DNA of 64,000 bases from Acidobacteria bacterium UBA2994 (lineage in GTDB: Bacteria > Acidobacteriota > Vicinamibacteria > Vicinamibacterales > UBA8438), in NCBI GenBank assembly GCA_002346545.1, contig DEAA01000077.1, positions 3,416 through 67,415 on the forward strand, given 5' to 3'. The notes beneath the pieces are model-generated. The model was given only the letters and a program-made list of their open reading frames with translations, was not told the origin of the DNA and ran no database searches. A program made the position numbers and the translations under genes. Positions 42,268-51,329 of this stretch are shown piece after piece; the stretch's first letter is position 1, and every line of letters begins with the position of its first letter.

Positions 42268-42897
42268 ATGCGCGGCGGTCGCGCCCTTCCTCAGCCTGCA
42301 GGTCGCTTGCGCCCCCTCGGGACAGCCTTGCTGCTTGTGCTGCTCAGCGTGCCCGGTGCCGCGCAGCTTTCGGATCTGGCCCAGGCGGCCGGTGTCCGCC
42401 TGGAGGCTAAGCTCACGAAGATCTTGGACTTCTCCCAAGTCGAAGGCCTAGAGCCCAGGTTAACAGTCCTCGAGGAAGACGAGATTAACGCATATCTAGC
42501 CCAGCAGGGCGTACCCCTCCTCCCTGAAGGCCTCACGCAGCCCGAGTTGACCATCGGCGATGACGATCGAGTCGATGCCGCCGTGGTGGTCGATCTGGAC
42601 CGTATTCGGGAATCGCGCTCGCGAAGCTGGTTAGACCCGCTGCAGTATCTCGGTGGACTCTTACCCATCACCGCGAGCGGCCGGGTTCGCTCAGCCGACG
42701 GGCTGGCACATCTCGAGATCGACAGTGTTGCAATCGACGGGGTTCCGGTGCCGATTTCGGTGCTCCGAGAGCTAGTCCAGCACTATACGCGCACGCTCGA
42801 TCATCCCAGCGGTACCCGGATCGACGAGCCACTCCCGTTGCCTTACGGGATCGTCGGGCTGCGACTGGCCCCCGGACGCGCAGTTGTCGTGCAGTGA
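42268..42897 (+). CDS. Secreted protein of unknown function
   Basis: 209 residues. A signal peptide covers about residues 1-32 (LGTALLLVLLSVPGAAQ). The mature protein has AKLTKILDFSQVEGLEPRL, LTVLEEDEINAYLAQQG and a C-terminal beta region. The 'EEDEIN' context suggests a lipid-binding-like fold of the kind found in periplasmic DUF proteins, but no family is confidently recognised. The frame is open 62 codons upstream from a TTG, yet the ATG at 42268 begins the signal peptide at leaderless spacing from TATACT. The end overlaps the recG start (GTGA). Confidence 0.75.
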   Translation: MRGGRALPQPAGRLRPLGTALLLVLLSVPGAAQLSDLAQAAGVRLEAKLTKILDFSQVEGLEPRLTVLEEDEINAYLAQQGVPLLPEGLTQPELTIGDDDRVDAAVVVDLDRIRESRSRSWLDPLQYLGGLLPITASGRVRSADGLAHLEIDSVAIDGVPVPISVLRELVQHYTRTLDHPSGTRIDEPLPLPYGIVGLRLAPGRAVVVQ

Positions 42898-45020
42898 CCG
42901 AAGCGTCTGAGTCCACCCCACCGCTCGAGCGAGCGCTCCGTTTCCTTAAGGGCGTCGGCCCCAGACGTGCGCGGGAACTAGCCCGTGCCGGGCTCAAGAC
43001 CGTCGACGACCTTCTGCATCGACTTCCGATGCGCTACGAGGATCGCAGTCGACGGCAGAGTTCGGCGGAACTTCAACCCGACGCGGTGGTGGCCGTGAGC
43101 GGAGAAGTCACCAGTTGTTCTCTCCGGCGCACCAGACGTCGTGGGTTCAGTCTGTTCGAGATGCTGGTCCGAGACGAGGCCGGGATGTTTCGGGTCGTCT
43201 TCATGAACCAGCCGTTCCTCGAAGACGTCTTCGTCGCCGGGCAGCGGGTGGCTCTGTTCGGCAAGGTCGAATGGCGCAAGCCGGGCGGACTGCAGCTCGT
43301 CAATCCGCAGTACGAGGTACTCAGCGACGATGCGGAGGACAGCGAGACCCCGGCCGACGACGGTCTGCACACCGGGCGCATCGTCCCAGTCTACGAGCGC
43401 GTCGGATCCATGGGCACGAAGCTGTTACGGCGCCTGGTGTCACAGCTATTATCCGAACTGCCAGAGGAGCTCGAGGATGTCCTCCCAGCAGCGATCAGGG
43501 CTCGCCATCGGCTCCCTCCACGCCGGACGGCCCTATTCGAGGCCCACTTCCCACAGAGCGAGACTCCGTTGGAAGAGCTCAATGGGTTTCGTTCCATTGC
43601 ACAAACTCGGCTGATCTTCGAGGAGCTATTTCTCTTTCAGCTGGGACTTGGCCGACGACGCCAACTTCGAGACGCCGACACCAAACCACATGTGATTTCC
43701 ATCGACGACCGTATTCGGGACTCGGCTCGAGCCGTGCTGCCGTTCGCGCTGACAAATGGACAAAAGCACGCCCTGCGAGTAATCGTGGACGACCTGCGGG
43801 GGCCTTCGCCGATGAACCGTCTGCTCCAAGGCGACGTCGGCTGCGGCAAGACGATAGTGGCGCTGCTTGCGGCGCTTGTCGCCATGGAGAACGAGCTGCA
43901 GGTAGCATTCATGGCACCCACCGAGTTGCTCGCCGAGCAGCACTTCCTGACAATCCGGCGGCTCCTGATATCGTCCCGCTTCACCGTGGCCTCGCTAACG
44001 GGCGGCGGGCGCGCCTCAGAGCGGCGCAGCACGATTGCGGCGATCGAATCGGGAGTTGTGGATCTCGTCGTGGGCACGCACGCGCTTGTACAGGAGGCGA
44101 TCCGCTTCAAGCGGCTCGGGCTCTGCGTGATCGATGAGCAGCACCGGTTTGGCGTGCTACAGCGCGCGACCTTGCGGGAGAAAGGACATCAGCCGGACGT
44201 GCTAGTGATGACCGCAACCCCGATTCCACGAACGCTCGCGCTGACAGCATATGGCGATCTCGACGTGTCTACGATTCGAGAGCAACCGCCTGGCCGACGA
44301 CCGGTCAAGACAACGCTGGTGCCTGAGTCTCGGCGTGACGACGTCTACTCATTTGTCCGGCGAAAATTAAAGGAAGGCCGACAGGCCTACGTGGTCTATC
44401 CGCTGGTGGAGGAATCTGAGAGGAGCGACCTAAAAGCGGCGACCGGGATGGCGGCGACGCTCGCCTCCTTAATGCCCAGCCATCAGGTGGGGCTGGTTCA
44501 CGGACGGATGCCGGCGGACGAACGTGAGCAGGTCATGCGAGCGTTTGCTGCCGGCTCAGTCCATCTGCTGGTGGCGACGACCGTCATCGAGGTGGGCGTC
44601 GACGTGCCGAACGCCAGCGTCATGGTCATCGAGCACGCGGAGCGGTTTGGGCTCGCGCAACTGCATCAATTGCGGGGACGGGTTGGTCGCGGCACGCACC
44701 AGTCCTATTGCCGCTTAATCTACCAGCGTCCGCTTGGCGAAACGGCCAGGGCTCGCCTTAATGCAGTCGCCGGTACCGCCGACGGGTTCGAGATTGCGGA
44801 AACCGACCTTCAGCTTAGGGGACCAGGGGAAATGCTTGGCACCCGGCAGTCTGGTGTCCCCACCCTGCGGGTCGCGAACCTGCTCCGCGATCATGCCCTG
44901 ATGGATACTGCTCGAGACGAGGCGATGCGCGTCCTCAAGGACGGAGCAATGACCGAACAGCTACTGAGACGCTTGGACCGTGGGTGGGCCACCCGATTCG
45001 GCTTTGCCGAGATCGGATGA
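42894..45020 (+). CDS. recG: ATP-dependent DNA helicase RecG
   Basis: 708 residues from GTG. It remodels stalled replication forks. The N-terminal wedge/OB domain (FLKGVGPRRARELARAGL; VAVSGEVTSC) is followed by Walker A LLQGDVGCGKTIVALLAA near residue 313, the DEQH box VIDEQHRFGV, motif III MTATPIPRTLALT, and the C-terminal helicase part VATTVIEVGVDVPNAS and QLRGRVGRGTHQSYC. It overlaps the secreted-protein gene and is followed by rsmD after 13 nt. Confidence 0.96.
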   Translation: MTEASESTPPLERALRFLKGVGPRRARELARAGLKTVDDLLHRLPMRYEDRSRRQSSAELQPDAVVAVSGEVTSCSLRRTRRRGFSLFEMLVRDEAGMFRVVFMNQPFLEDVFVAGQRVALFGKVEWRKPGGLQLVNPQYEVLSDDAEDSETPADDGLHTGRIVPVYERVGSMGTKLLRRLVSQLLSELPEELEDVLPAAIRARHRLPPRRTALFEAHFPQSETPLEELNGFRSIAQTRLIFEELFLFQLGLGRRRQLRDADTKPHVISIDDRIRDSARAVLPFALTNGQKHALRVIVDDLRGPSPMNRLLQGDVGCGKTIVALLAALVAMENELQVAFMAPTELLAEQHFLTIRRLLISSRFTVASLTGGGRASERRSTIAAIESGVVDLVVGTHALVQEAIRFKRLGLCVIDEQHRFGVLQRATLREKGHQPDVLVMTATPIPRTLALTAYGDLDVSTIREQPPGRRPVKTTLVPESRRDDVYSFVRRKLKEGRQAYVVYPLVEESERSDLKAATGMAATLASLMPSHQVGLVHGRMPADEREQVMRAFAAGSVHLLVATTVIEVGVDVPNASVMVIEHAERFGLAQLHQLRGRVGRGTHQSYCRLIYQRPLGETARARLNAVAGTADGFEIAETDLQLRGPGEMLGTRQSGVPTLRVANLLRDHALMDTARDEAMRVLKDGAMTEQLLRRLDRGWATRFGFAEIG

Positions 45021-45033
45021 GGGACGACTCTGC

Positions 45034-45588
45034 ATGCGAGTGATCGCCGGCCAGTTCAAGCGGCGCACCCTGCTGTCGCCCTCGTGGAAGGGAATCCGGC
45101 CGACGTCGGACCGACTGCGCGAGAGTCTCTTCGCGGTCGTCGGTGAGCGAGTGACAAGGGCGCGTGTACTCGACGGGTGCGCGGGCAGCGGCGCACTGGG
45201 AATTGAGGCGCTCAGCCGAGGCGCCGCCGAGGTTGTGTTCGTCGAGCGTGATCCCCGCGCGATCACGCTCATCCGCCGGAACCTGGCGCTGTGTGACGCT
45301 GAGCTCCCGGCCGTAGTGATACGAGGACGGCTGCCGCAGGTCCTGGACCGGAGACGACCGGCGCCATTCGACCTCGTGTTGCTCGACCCGCCCTACGGGG
45401 CGTCCGACATCGATGAGATACTGGCCGGAGCCACGTCGCACCTAGCCCCGAGCGGAGCCATCATCCTGGAGCGCTCTCGACGGACGCCGGTGACGGTCCC
45501 GCAGACGCTAGTCTCGACGCGGCAAGTTCGCACCGGCAGCAGCGTGCTCGAGTGGTTCGAGCGCGTAGCCGTCGAGGACGAGAACTGA
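45034..45588 (+). CDS. rsmD: 16S rRNA (guanine-966 N2)-methyltransferase
   Basis: 184 residues. It methylates G966 of 16S rRNA. MRVIAGQFKRRTLL is the typical start, GIRPTSDRLRESLF follows, the SAM loop is VLDGCAGSGALGIEALSRGA, the acidic loop is VFVERD, and the catalytic motif is LLDPPYGA. The ATG at 45034 has GAGGG upstream. coaD follows after 5 nt, a common arrangement (recG-rsmD-coaD). Confidence 0.95.
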   Translation: MRVIAGQFKRRTLLSPSWKGIRPTSDRLRESLFAVVGERVTRARVLDGCAGSGALGIEALSRGAAEVVFVERDPRAITLIRRNLALCDAELPAVVIRGRLPQVLDRRRPAPFDLVLLDPPYGASDIDEILAGATSHLAPSGAIILERSRRTPVTVPQTLVSTRQVRTGSSVLEWFERVAVEDEN

Positions 45589-45593
45589 GGACC

Positions 45594-46103
45594 ATGACCA
45601 AGAATAGAAACGAACGGATCGCGGTCTATCCTGGGACTTTTGATCCGCTGACCAACGGGCACGTCGACATCATCCGGCGGGGCGTCGGGCTCTTCGACCG
45701 GATCGTCGTCGCGATCCTGGTGAACCCTGACAAGTCGCCCCTGTTCACGACAGAAGAGCGTGGGGACATGGCCCGTGAAGTGTTTGCCGACGAACCACGC
45801 GTCGAGGTGGATCTATTCGAAGGACTCTTGGTTGACTATGTCCGACGGCGCGGCGCGCACGCGATCGTCAGGGGATTGCGGGCCGTCTCCGACTTTGAGT
45901 TCGAGATGCAGATGGCGTTGATGAATCGGCGGCTCAGCGCGGAAATCGAAACCGTCCTGCTGATGCCGGCCGAGTCGTACACCTATCTCAGTTCACGCCT
46001 GGCCAAGGAAGTGTTCTCGCTGGGTGGATCGATCCAGGGCCTGGTCCCCCCCGTTGTCGAGCGGCGGCTGACCGAGCGGCTCGGTACCCGTAGCGATGGC
46101 TAA
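45594..46103 (+). CDS. coaD: Phosphopantetheine adenylyltransferase
   Basis: 169 residues. The penultimate step of coenzyme A synthesis. The nucleotidyl transferase motif is YPGTFDPLTNGHVDII (T/HxGH type), with AIVRGLRAVSDFEFEMQMALMN for pantetheine and ATP. Near the C-terminus the family's ISSSLVKE is replaced by TYLSSRLAKEVFSLGG, then GLVPPVVE. It overlaps the aminotransferase gene by 8 nt. Confidence 0.96.
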   Translation: MTKNRNERIAVYPGTFDPLTNGHVDIIRRGVGLFDRIVVAILVNPDKSPLFTTEERGDMAREVFADEPRVEVDLFEGLLVDYVRRRGAHAIVRGLRAVSDFEFEMQMALMNRRLSAEIETVLLMPAESYTYLSSRLAKEVFSLGGSIQGLVPPVVERRLTERLGTRSDG

Positions 46104-47277
46104 CCCCCAGCTGGCCGACCGGCTCCAGATTGTGTCGCCGTCCCGGACCCAGCAGGTCACGGCCACCGTCGACCGCCTACGCCGAGAAGGGGCCGACATC
46201 ATCGATCTGGGCGCAGGTGAGCCGGACGCTCCCACCCCCGAACACATCAAGGCCGCCGCGGTCGCGGCGCTCGACCAAGACTTCACGCGCTACACGGTAG
46301 GCGCCGGGATCGTCGGACTAAGGGACGCCATCGGCACGCATTATGAGTCCCGGTACGGCGTGCGGTATTCGCGCGACCAGATCGTGGTGACCTCGGGAGG
46401 CAAACAGGGCTTGTTCAACGTTTCGATGGCATTGTTCGGTCCTGGCGACGAAGTGGTCACCCATGTGCCAGGCTGGCCTTCGATCTCCGAGCAAGTCAAG
46501 CTCGCTGGCGCCACTCCCGTTTTCGCGCGAACCCATGCCGAGGAGGGGTTTGAATTGCGCGCCGAGCCCCTGCTTGACGCGGTTACCCCACGCACTCGAG
46601 GCATCATCATCAACAGCCCTGGCAACCCAACGGGCGCGCTAGTCTCTGAGGATGAGCTCCGCCTACTCGCCGACGGGATTCGCGGCCGCGACATTTGGTT
46701 GGTCGTGGATCTCTGCTATGAGCAGCTGATTTACGACCCTAGCCCCCACAATCTCCCAGGCGTGCTGGCCGAATGTCTCGCTCAGCAGGCCGTGCTCGTC
46801 GGGTCCGCGTCAAAGAGCTATGCGATGACTGGCTGGCGCTGCGGGTGGATCGTGGCTGAGCCCGGGGTGGCAGCGGCCTGCAACGCCGTCCAGAGCCATT
46901 CGACTTCTCACGCGGCGTCGATCACGCAGCGCGCGGCCGAGGCTGCGTTGCGCGGCCCTCAGGATTGGCTGGACACGATGCGCGCCGAGTATCGCGGCCG
47001 ACGAGACGCCCTGGCCGGGTGGATGGCGGACGATGGTCGGTTCCGGGTTGTGCGGCCGGCCGGCGCGTTCTATCTATTCCCGGATGTCACCGACGTCCTG
47101 GACGAGGAGGTCCGCCGCACGTCGTCGGACCTAGCCCTGGCCCTCCTAACCGAAGCCCACGTGGCGGTCACGCCAGGGGAGGCCTTCGACGCGCCCGGGT
47201 ATCTCCGACTGTCCTACACCGTCCCGATGGTGCAGCTCGAGGATGCCTGGCGGCGCATTCTCACCTATCTTGGATAG
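46096..47277 (+). CDS. Class I aspartate/aromatic aminotransferase
   Basis: 393 residues, PLP-dependent fold type I, AspB/AspC-like subgroup. GAGEPDAPTPEHI is the N-terminal substrate loop, NSPGNPTGAL carries the PLP-binding Asn, DLCYEQLIYD follows, and SASKSYAMTGWRCGW carries the PLP Lys and next Arg. The C-terminal substrate Arg is in YLRLSYTVP. It may aminate oxaloacetate or keto acids such as hydroxyphenylpyruvate. It overlaps the end of coaD. Confidence 0.9.
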   Translation: MANPQLADRLQIVSPSRTQQVTATVDRLRREGADIIDLGAGEPDAPTPEHIKAAAVAALDQDFTRYTVGAGIVGLRDAIGTHYESRYGVRYSRDQIVVTSGGKQGLFNVSMALFGPGDEVVTHVPGWPSISEQVKLAGATPVFARTHAEEGFELRAEPLLDAVTPRTRGIIINSPGNPTGALVSEDELRLLADGIRGRDIWLVVDLCYEQLIYDPSPHNLPGVLAECLAQQAVLVGSASKSYAMTGWRCGWIVAEPGVAAACNAVQSHSTSHAASITQRAAEAALRGPQDWLDTMRAEYRGRRDALAGWMADDGRFRVVRPAGAFYLFPDVTDVLDEEVRRTSSDLALALLTEAHVAVTPGEAFDAPGYLRLSYTVPMVQLEDAWRRILTYLG

Positions 47278-47538
47278 TCGCCTCTTCTCTCGATGCCTCT
47301 ACGCAAAGCAATACTTGAATAACGGATCGCCGGTGGCTTAACACCAGGCTAGCAAGGAACCTCGCGGACCGACCTTGCCCTCGGCGACCTATAATCCTTG
47401 GCACGAGAGGCGGCGGGCTGCTGCCTTCATATGCCTCCAAGCGCCATCGATACTCACCCCTCGAATATCGGGCAGGAGTCGAATCGATTGACTAGCTCTA
47501 ATTCCCTTCTAAGGCCCTAACGCGATCGCTAGTTAGCG

Positions 47539-48795
47539 CTATACCCCTCGGCGCTGGCCGGAGCCCGACGCTCGACTGCGCTCCCGAATCCAAGGTTTCC
47601 CTCTTCCGTTGGACCGATGCGGTCTCCCTGACCGGTGTGGCCGAGCTGCGATCTGAGCACGCGAGCTCGCCGGAACCTCGAACCCCAAAAGCGGTTCGCA
47701 TCGGATAGGGGATCCGACTAGCCGTTCGATCGCCGAGAGTTGGGCTCGCTCTTCGGGAGCGGCCAGCGAGATAGCGTCGCCACTTCGCCCGGCCCGCGCA
47801 GTCCTCCCGATACGGTGCACATAGTCTTCAGGGACATGCGGTAGATCGAAATTAACTACATGCGTGACACCTTCGACGTCGAGCCCGCGAGCGGCGAGGT
47901 CGGTAGCAATGAGCGTGTCGATCCGCCCCGATCGAAATCCAGCCAAGGCTCGAGTACGTGCTGCCTGGCTTTTGTTGCCATGAATGGCAGCCACCTTTCG
48001 GCCCGAGCGCTCAAGATGTCGTGCAAGCTGGTTTGCTCTGGCCTTCGTTCGAGTAAAGACAAGCGTCGGTCCGATATCGGCCTGCCCAAGTAGATGATGT
48101 AGTAATTCCTTCTTACGTGCCGCTTCTACCGGATGTACTACCTGGCGCACCGCTGCGGCTGGCGTGGCCCGCTTCGCCACCTCAACCATCGCGGGATCGA
48201 CAGTGGATCGCCGGATCAACGCTTCTATTTCGTCAGGCATGGTCGCCGAAAAGAAGAGACTCTGGCGGGTCGTTGGAAGCGCCGCGACGAGCTGTCGGAT
48301 TGCGGGCAAGAATCCCATATCGTGCATCCGATCCGCCTCGTCAAAGACCACTATCTCGACTGCCCCGAGACGCAGGTGCCCGCGTCCCAGATGATCGAGA
48401 AGCCGTCCTGGAGTGGCTATCAGTAGATCGAGCCCACGCGTAATGCTACGGATCTGCGGCCCCATTCCCACACCACCAACCACGACTGCGCTTCGCAGGT
48501 CTAGATGGGCGCTGTAACGGTTCGCCATGTCACCGACTTGGGCCGCCAGTTCCCGCGTTGGAGTGACCACAAGGGCTCGCGGCCGGCGCAACCTCTGGCC
48601 ACCTGCAAGTCGCTGCAGCGTTGGGAGCAGAAACGCCGCCGTCTTGCCGGTGCCGGTCTGGGCGCACGCGATGAGATCACGGCCCTCAAGAACGATGGGA
48701 ATGGCCTGTGCCTGGACGGGCGTAGGTGTCATGTAGCCGGCAACGGTAACCGCGCGGACAATAGTCGGGTGTACACCGAGCGTTGGAAACGTCAT
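47539..48795 (-). CDS. DEAD-box RNA helicase, RhlE-like
   Basis: 418 residues. The Q motif (TPTPVQAQAIPIVLEGRDLI), Walker A AQTGTGKTAAFLLP, PTRELAAQ, DEADRMHDMGF (DEAD), SAT in LFFSATMPDEIE, and the helicase C part ARGLDVEGVTHVVNFDLP and HRIGRTARAG are all seen. A short basic C-terminal tail (RSGRPHRSNGRGKPW) should bind RNA. It would act in ribosome assembly or mRNA decay together with RNase J. The gene stands alone. Confidence 0.93.
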   Translation of the reverse strand: MTFPTLGVHPTIVRAVTVAGYMTPTPVQAQAIPIVLEGRDLIACAQTGTGKTAAFLLPTLQRLAGGQRLRRPRALVVTPTRELAAQVGDMANRYSAHLDLRSAVVVGGVGMGPQIRSITRGLDLLIATPGRLLDHLGRGHLRLGAVEIVVFDEADRMHDMGFLPAIRQLVAALPTTRQSLFFSATMPDEIEALIRRSTVDPAMVEVAKRATPAAAVRQVVHPVEAARKKELLHHLLGQADIGPTLVFTRTKARANQLARHLERSGRKVAAIHGNKSQAARTRALAGFRSGRIDTLIATDLAARGLDVEGVTHVVNFDLPHVPEDYVHRIGRTARAGRSGDAISLAAPEERAQLSAIERLVGSPIRCEPLLGFEVPASSRAQIAARPHRSGRPHRSNGRGKPWIRERSRASGSGQRRGV

Positions 48796-49444
48796 TGCTG
48801 AATCAGATCTCCCACCCCGTGCAACACAGCACGCGGTGCATTCTTACGGTCGAGACGTGCCTAGTGGGCGCTCACTGAGGACGGAAAGAGAGAGGGGCTA
48901 TTTACTGAGGAAGATGCAAGCCAACGTGAGCAAAGTGCTCAGGCGTGAGAACAGCTAACCAGAGTTTACTGGTCCTAGGATAGCACGTGATTGGAGTCAA
49001 TAGGGACTTAACTACGAACGCTGACGATTGGTTCGGCGTGTAGAGTTCCCAGAATCCAGGCGTGATCTTCAGGCTGGAGCCCTTCGCGCCAAACGCGTCC
49101 CTCTCTAGCTCCGCCTCATCGTCTCGGCTGCACCGACCGTGGTATCTCTGAGCACTCCGGGTTGCTCTCTCTCCCGATGCTGGGACAAGCAGGTCGCCAA
49201 ATCAGCCAACTTAAGGCTTAAGTGGGGCACCTCTCCAGTATTGAGCCCGCGGCTCGCCCGCACTAGAATCAGAGCCACATCACATCGTCGCAAGTGGAGG
49301 GCGGGCCGTCCGCGCACTCCGTCCCGAACCGTCGCCAGGAGGGACTCAGATCCGCAAGGCAAACCCGGGTGGATTTGCGTTGATGGCGAATGGGGCACAA
49401 CAGAATCGCTTTAGTGGGTTCCTCGGCATAACAAAAGAGTACCG
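48796..49444. other. 649-bp region with no recognisable gene
   Basis: It separates the helicase gene from the divergent esterase gene. The open frames on both strands here have no family resemblance. No tRNA, repeat or terminator was found. It may hold the control region of the helicase or eroded sequence. Confidence 0.45.
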
Positions 49445-50524
49445 ATGACTACTGCAACTACTTCGCCCACATTGCCCGGCCGACTCGGCAATCCAGATTT
49501 ACGCCTAAACACCGACCCACGCGCAGACCCGAGGATGGTGGCCGAGCTGGCCATCGCCGGACTTGACGGCGCCAGCACGCCACTCCCGGTCACCGTCAAC
49601 TCCACGCTCGAGGAGAGGCTTGCCTTCACAGCGGCAGCCGAGTCCACGTATGAGCAGGTGTTTGTTCGGCTATGTGCTGGCCTCCCGCCAGTCGAGGGGG
49701 TTTCCTCGCGCACCGAGACGACCACCGGTCCCGAAGGCGGCAATGTATCGCTCTACATCCATACTCCGACCGCGATGCCTGCCCCTTTACCTTGCATCTT
49801 CCACATCCACGGTGGGGGCATGGCGATCCTCAAGGCGAGCGATCCGATGTACGTTCGCTGGCGCGACGAGCTGGCAGCCGCCGGGCTGGTAGTGGTCGGC
49901 GTCGAGTTCCGCAACGCCGCCGGGGCACTTGGTAACCATCCGTTCCCCGCCGGACTGGACGACTGCGCCACCGGGCTGGCATGGGTCTCGGAGCATGCCA
50001 GGGATTTGGGTATCTCGAAGTTAGTGGTCTCAGGTGAGTCCGGTGGCGGGAACCTATCACTCGCCACCGCCATCCGGGCGGTACGGGAAGGCACGATCGA
50101 CCGTGTTGCAGGCGTTTACGCGCTCTGTCCATATATCTCGTCGGCATGGGCGGTGAAGCGGCCCGATCTACCGTCACTCTATGAGAACGATGACTACTTC
50201 ATCGCCTGCGACCTTATGGGAGTACTGGCGAGTATCTACGATCCGAGCGGTACCCACGCCACCGATCCATTGTGCTGGCCGCTGCACGCTTCGCGGGACG
50301 ATCTCCAGGGGTTGCCTCCACATGTCATCTCAGTGAACGAGCTCGACCCGCTCCGAGACGAGGGGCTAGCCTATTACCGGATGCTAGCCACCGCCGGTGT
50401 CGACGTGGTCAGCCGTTCGGTGAATGGCACCTGCCACGCTGGTGACGTCCTGCTCCGACGGGCGCTGCCGGAGGTCTACGCCGCAACCATCCACGACATC
50501 AAGGGCTTCGCCGACCGGCTGTAG
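49445..50524 (+). CDS. Alpha/beta hydrolase, hormone-sensitive-lipase-like esterase
   Basis: 359 residues, no signal peptide. The oxyanion motif is FHIHGGGMAIL, the nucleophile is VVSGESGGGNLSLA (GxSxG, Ser in GESGG), the acid is probably Asp in NELDPLRDEG, and the His is in NGTCHAGDVLL. This is the HSL/bacterial carboxylesterase (family IV) order. The N-terminal 100 residues are a cap (for example LAIAGLDGASTPLPVTVN). The substrate is probably a short-chain ester. The gene stands alone in a sparse stretch beside the lower-GC monooxygenase-like gene. Confidence 0.87.
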   Translation: MTTATTSPTLPGRLGNPDLRLNTDPRADPRMVAELAIAGLDGASTPLPVTVNSTLEERLAFTAAAESTYEQVFVRLCAGLPPVEGVSSRTETTTGPEGGNVSLYIHTPTAMPAPLPCIFHIHGGGMAILKASDPMYVRWRDELAAAGLVVVGVEFRNAAGALGNHPFPAGLDDCATGLAWVSEHARDLGISKLVVSGESGGGNLSLATAIRAVREGTIDRVAGVYALCPYISSAWAVKRPDLPSLYENDDYFIACDLMGVLASIYDPSGTHATDPLCWPLHASRDDLQGLPPHVISVNELDPLRDEGLAYYRMLATAGVDVVSRSVNGTCHAGDVLLRRALPEVYAATIHDIKGFADRL

Positions 50525-50602
50525 AAGCTCTAACTGGAGAAGAGGAGCAGTTTCGGTCATCTTTCGGTCAACGAATAACGTGTCTCGAAAAGGGGGGTAA
50601 AG

Positions 50603-50899
50603 ATGAGCGTCATAGTCAATTTGCAGTTAAAAGCAAAGGAAGGACAGGCTCCTGCAGTCCTTGAGATGTTTAGGAATCTATTGCCCGGCACGAGAGCATA
50701 CGAAGGGTGTCACTGGGTCAAAGCGGTAAGGAACCTCGATGATGAGAACGTCATAGAGGCGGTGTCCCAGTGGAATTCAAAGAACCACTATGACGCTTAC
50801 CTAGAGTGGAGAGTGGACACGGGGGCCCTGGCAGCGTTGGCGGAATTGCTGGATGCGGAACCAGTGTTTCGGTTCTTGCCTGTTGAACTCGAGTACTAG
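50603..50899 (+). CDS. Antibiotic-biosynthesis-monooxygenase-like (ABM) small protein
   Basis: 98 residues, a dimeric ferredoxin-like fold. MSVIVNLQLKAKEGQAPAVL and MFRNLLPGTRAYEGCHWVKAV are the ABM pattern, and VIEAVSQWNSKNHYDAYLEW follows. Members include quinol monooxygenases and heme-degrading enzymes; no catalytic residues single one out. The ribosome binding site is strong (AAAAGGGGGGTAAAG). GC is 153 of 297 bases (51.5%), well below the neighbours, and its codons are AT-richer, so it may have been acquired. Confidence 0.8.
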   Translation: MSVIVNLQLKAKEGQAPAVLEMFRNLLPGTRAYEGCHWVKAVRNLDDENVIEAVSQWNSKNHYDAYLEWRVDTGALAALAELLDAEPVFRFLPVELEY

Positions 50900-51329
50900 G
50901 GGCTCAGCTAAACTGCGCACAAACGATTCTCAGACGCAGAGAGCGCGCTGATGCCACCGGCCTTTCTTACTGCGCTCTGAAGCTAGTTTAAGGACGTTAC
51001 CAGGGGCGCGATCAAGATCGATGCGGTTGCCCCGGAGCCTCGATCCACTAACCGTCGCGAGATTGCGCCGGCCCACCTTCCGGGCGACCGCCTGTGTCGA
51101 GTGACGTTGCGTTGAAGCTGTCCTGCCACAAGCACGAGTAGCGGGCAATCGTGCTGGGCTGGCAAAGCTCGAAGATTGTTCAGGTCTCAGTAAGGGGTTG
51201 ACGGAAACTTGCTAGTTCCCTCAGTCATAGAGGCGGACCTCTCGAGCCTGCGCCTTCTTCCGGTACATCTCAGAGGCCACATGTACAAGGTTCCCAGTGG
51301 CCTAGTTCGACTGAAGCGATTATGCGCGT
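50900..51329. other. 430-bp region with no recognisable gene
   Basis: Between the monooxygenase-like gene and the 3' end of the membrane glycosyltransferase. Short minus-strand frames exist (about 60-72 codons), but none resembles a known protein or has a convincing start. No RNA gene or repeat was seen. Confidence 0.4.

Noticed and set aside
47390..47520. TATAAT at about 47391 followed by a 27-codon ORF (from about 47431), possible small protein or small RNA
   Set aside because: No -35 element, ribosome binding site or terminator hairpin was found, and the peptide resembles nothing known.
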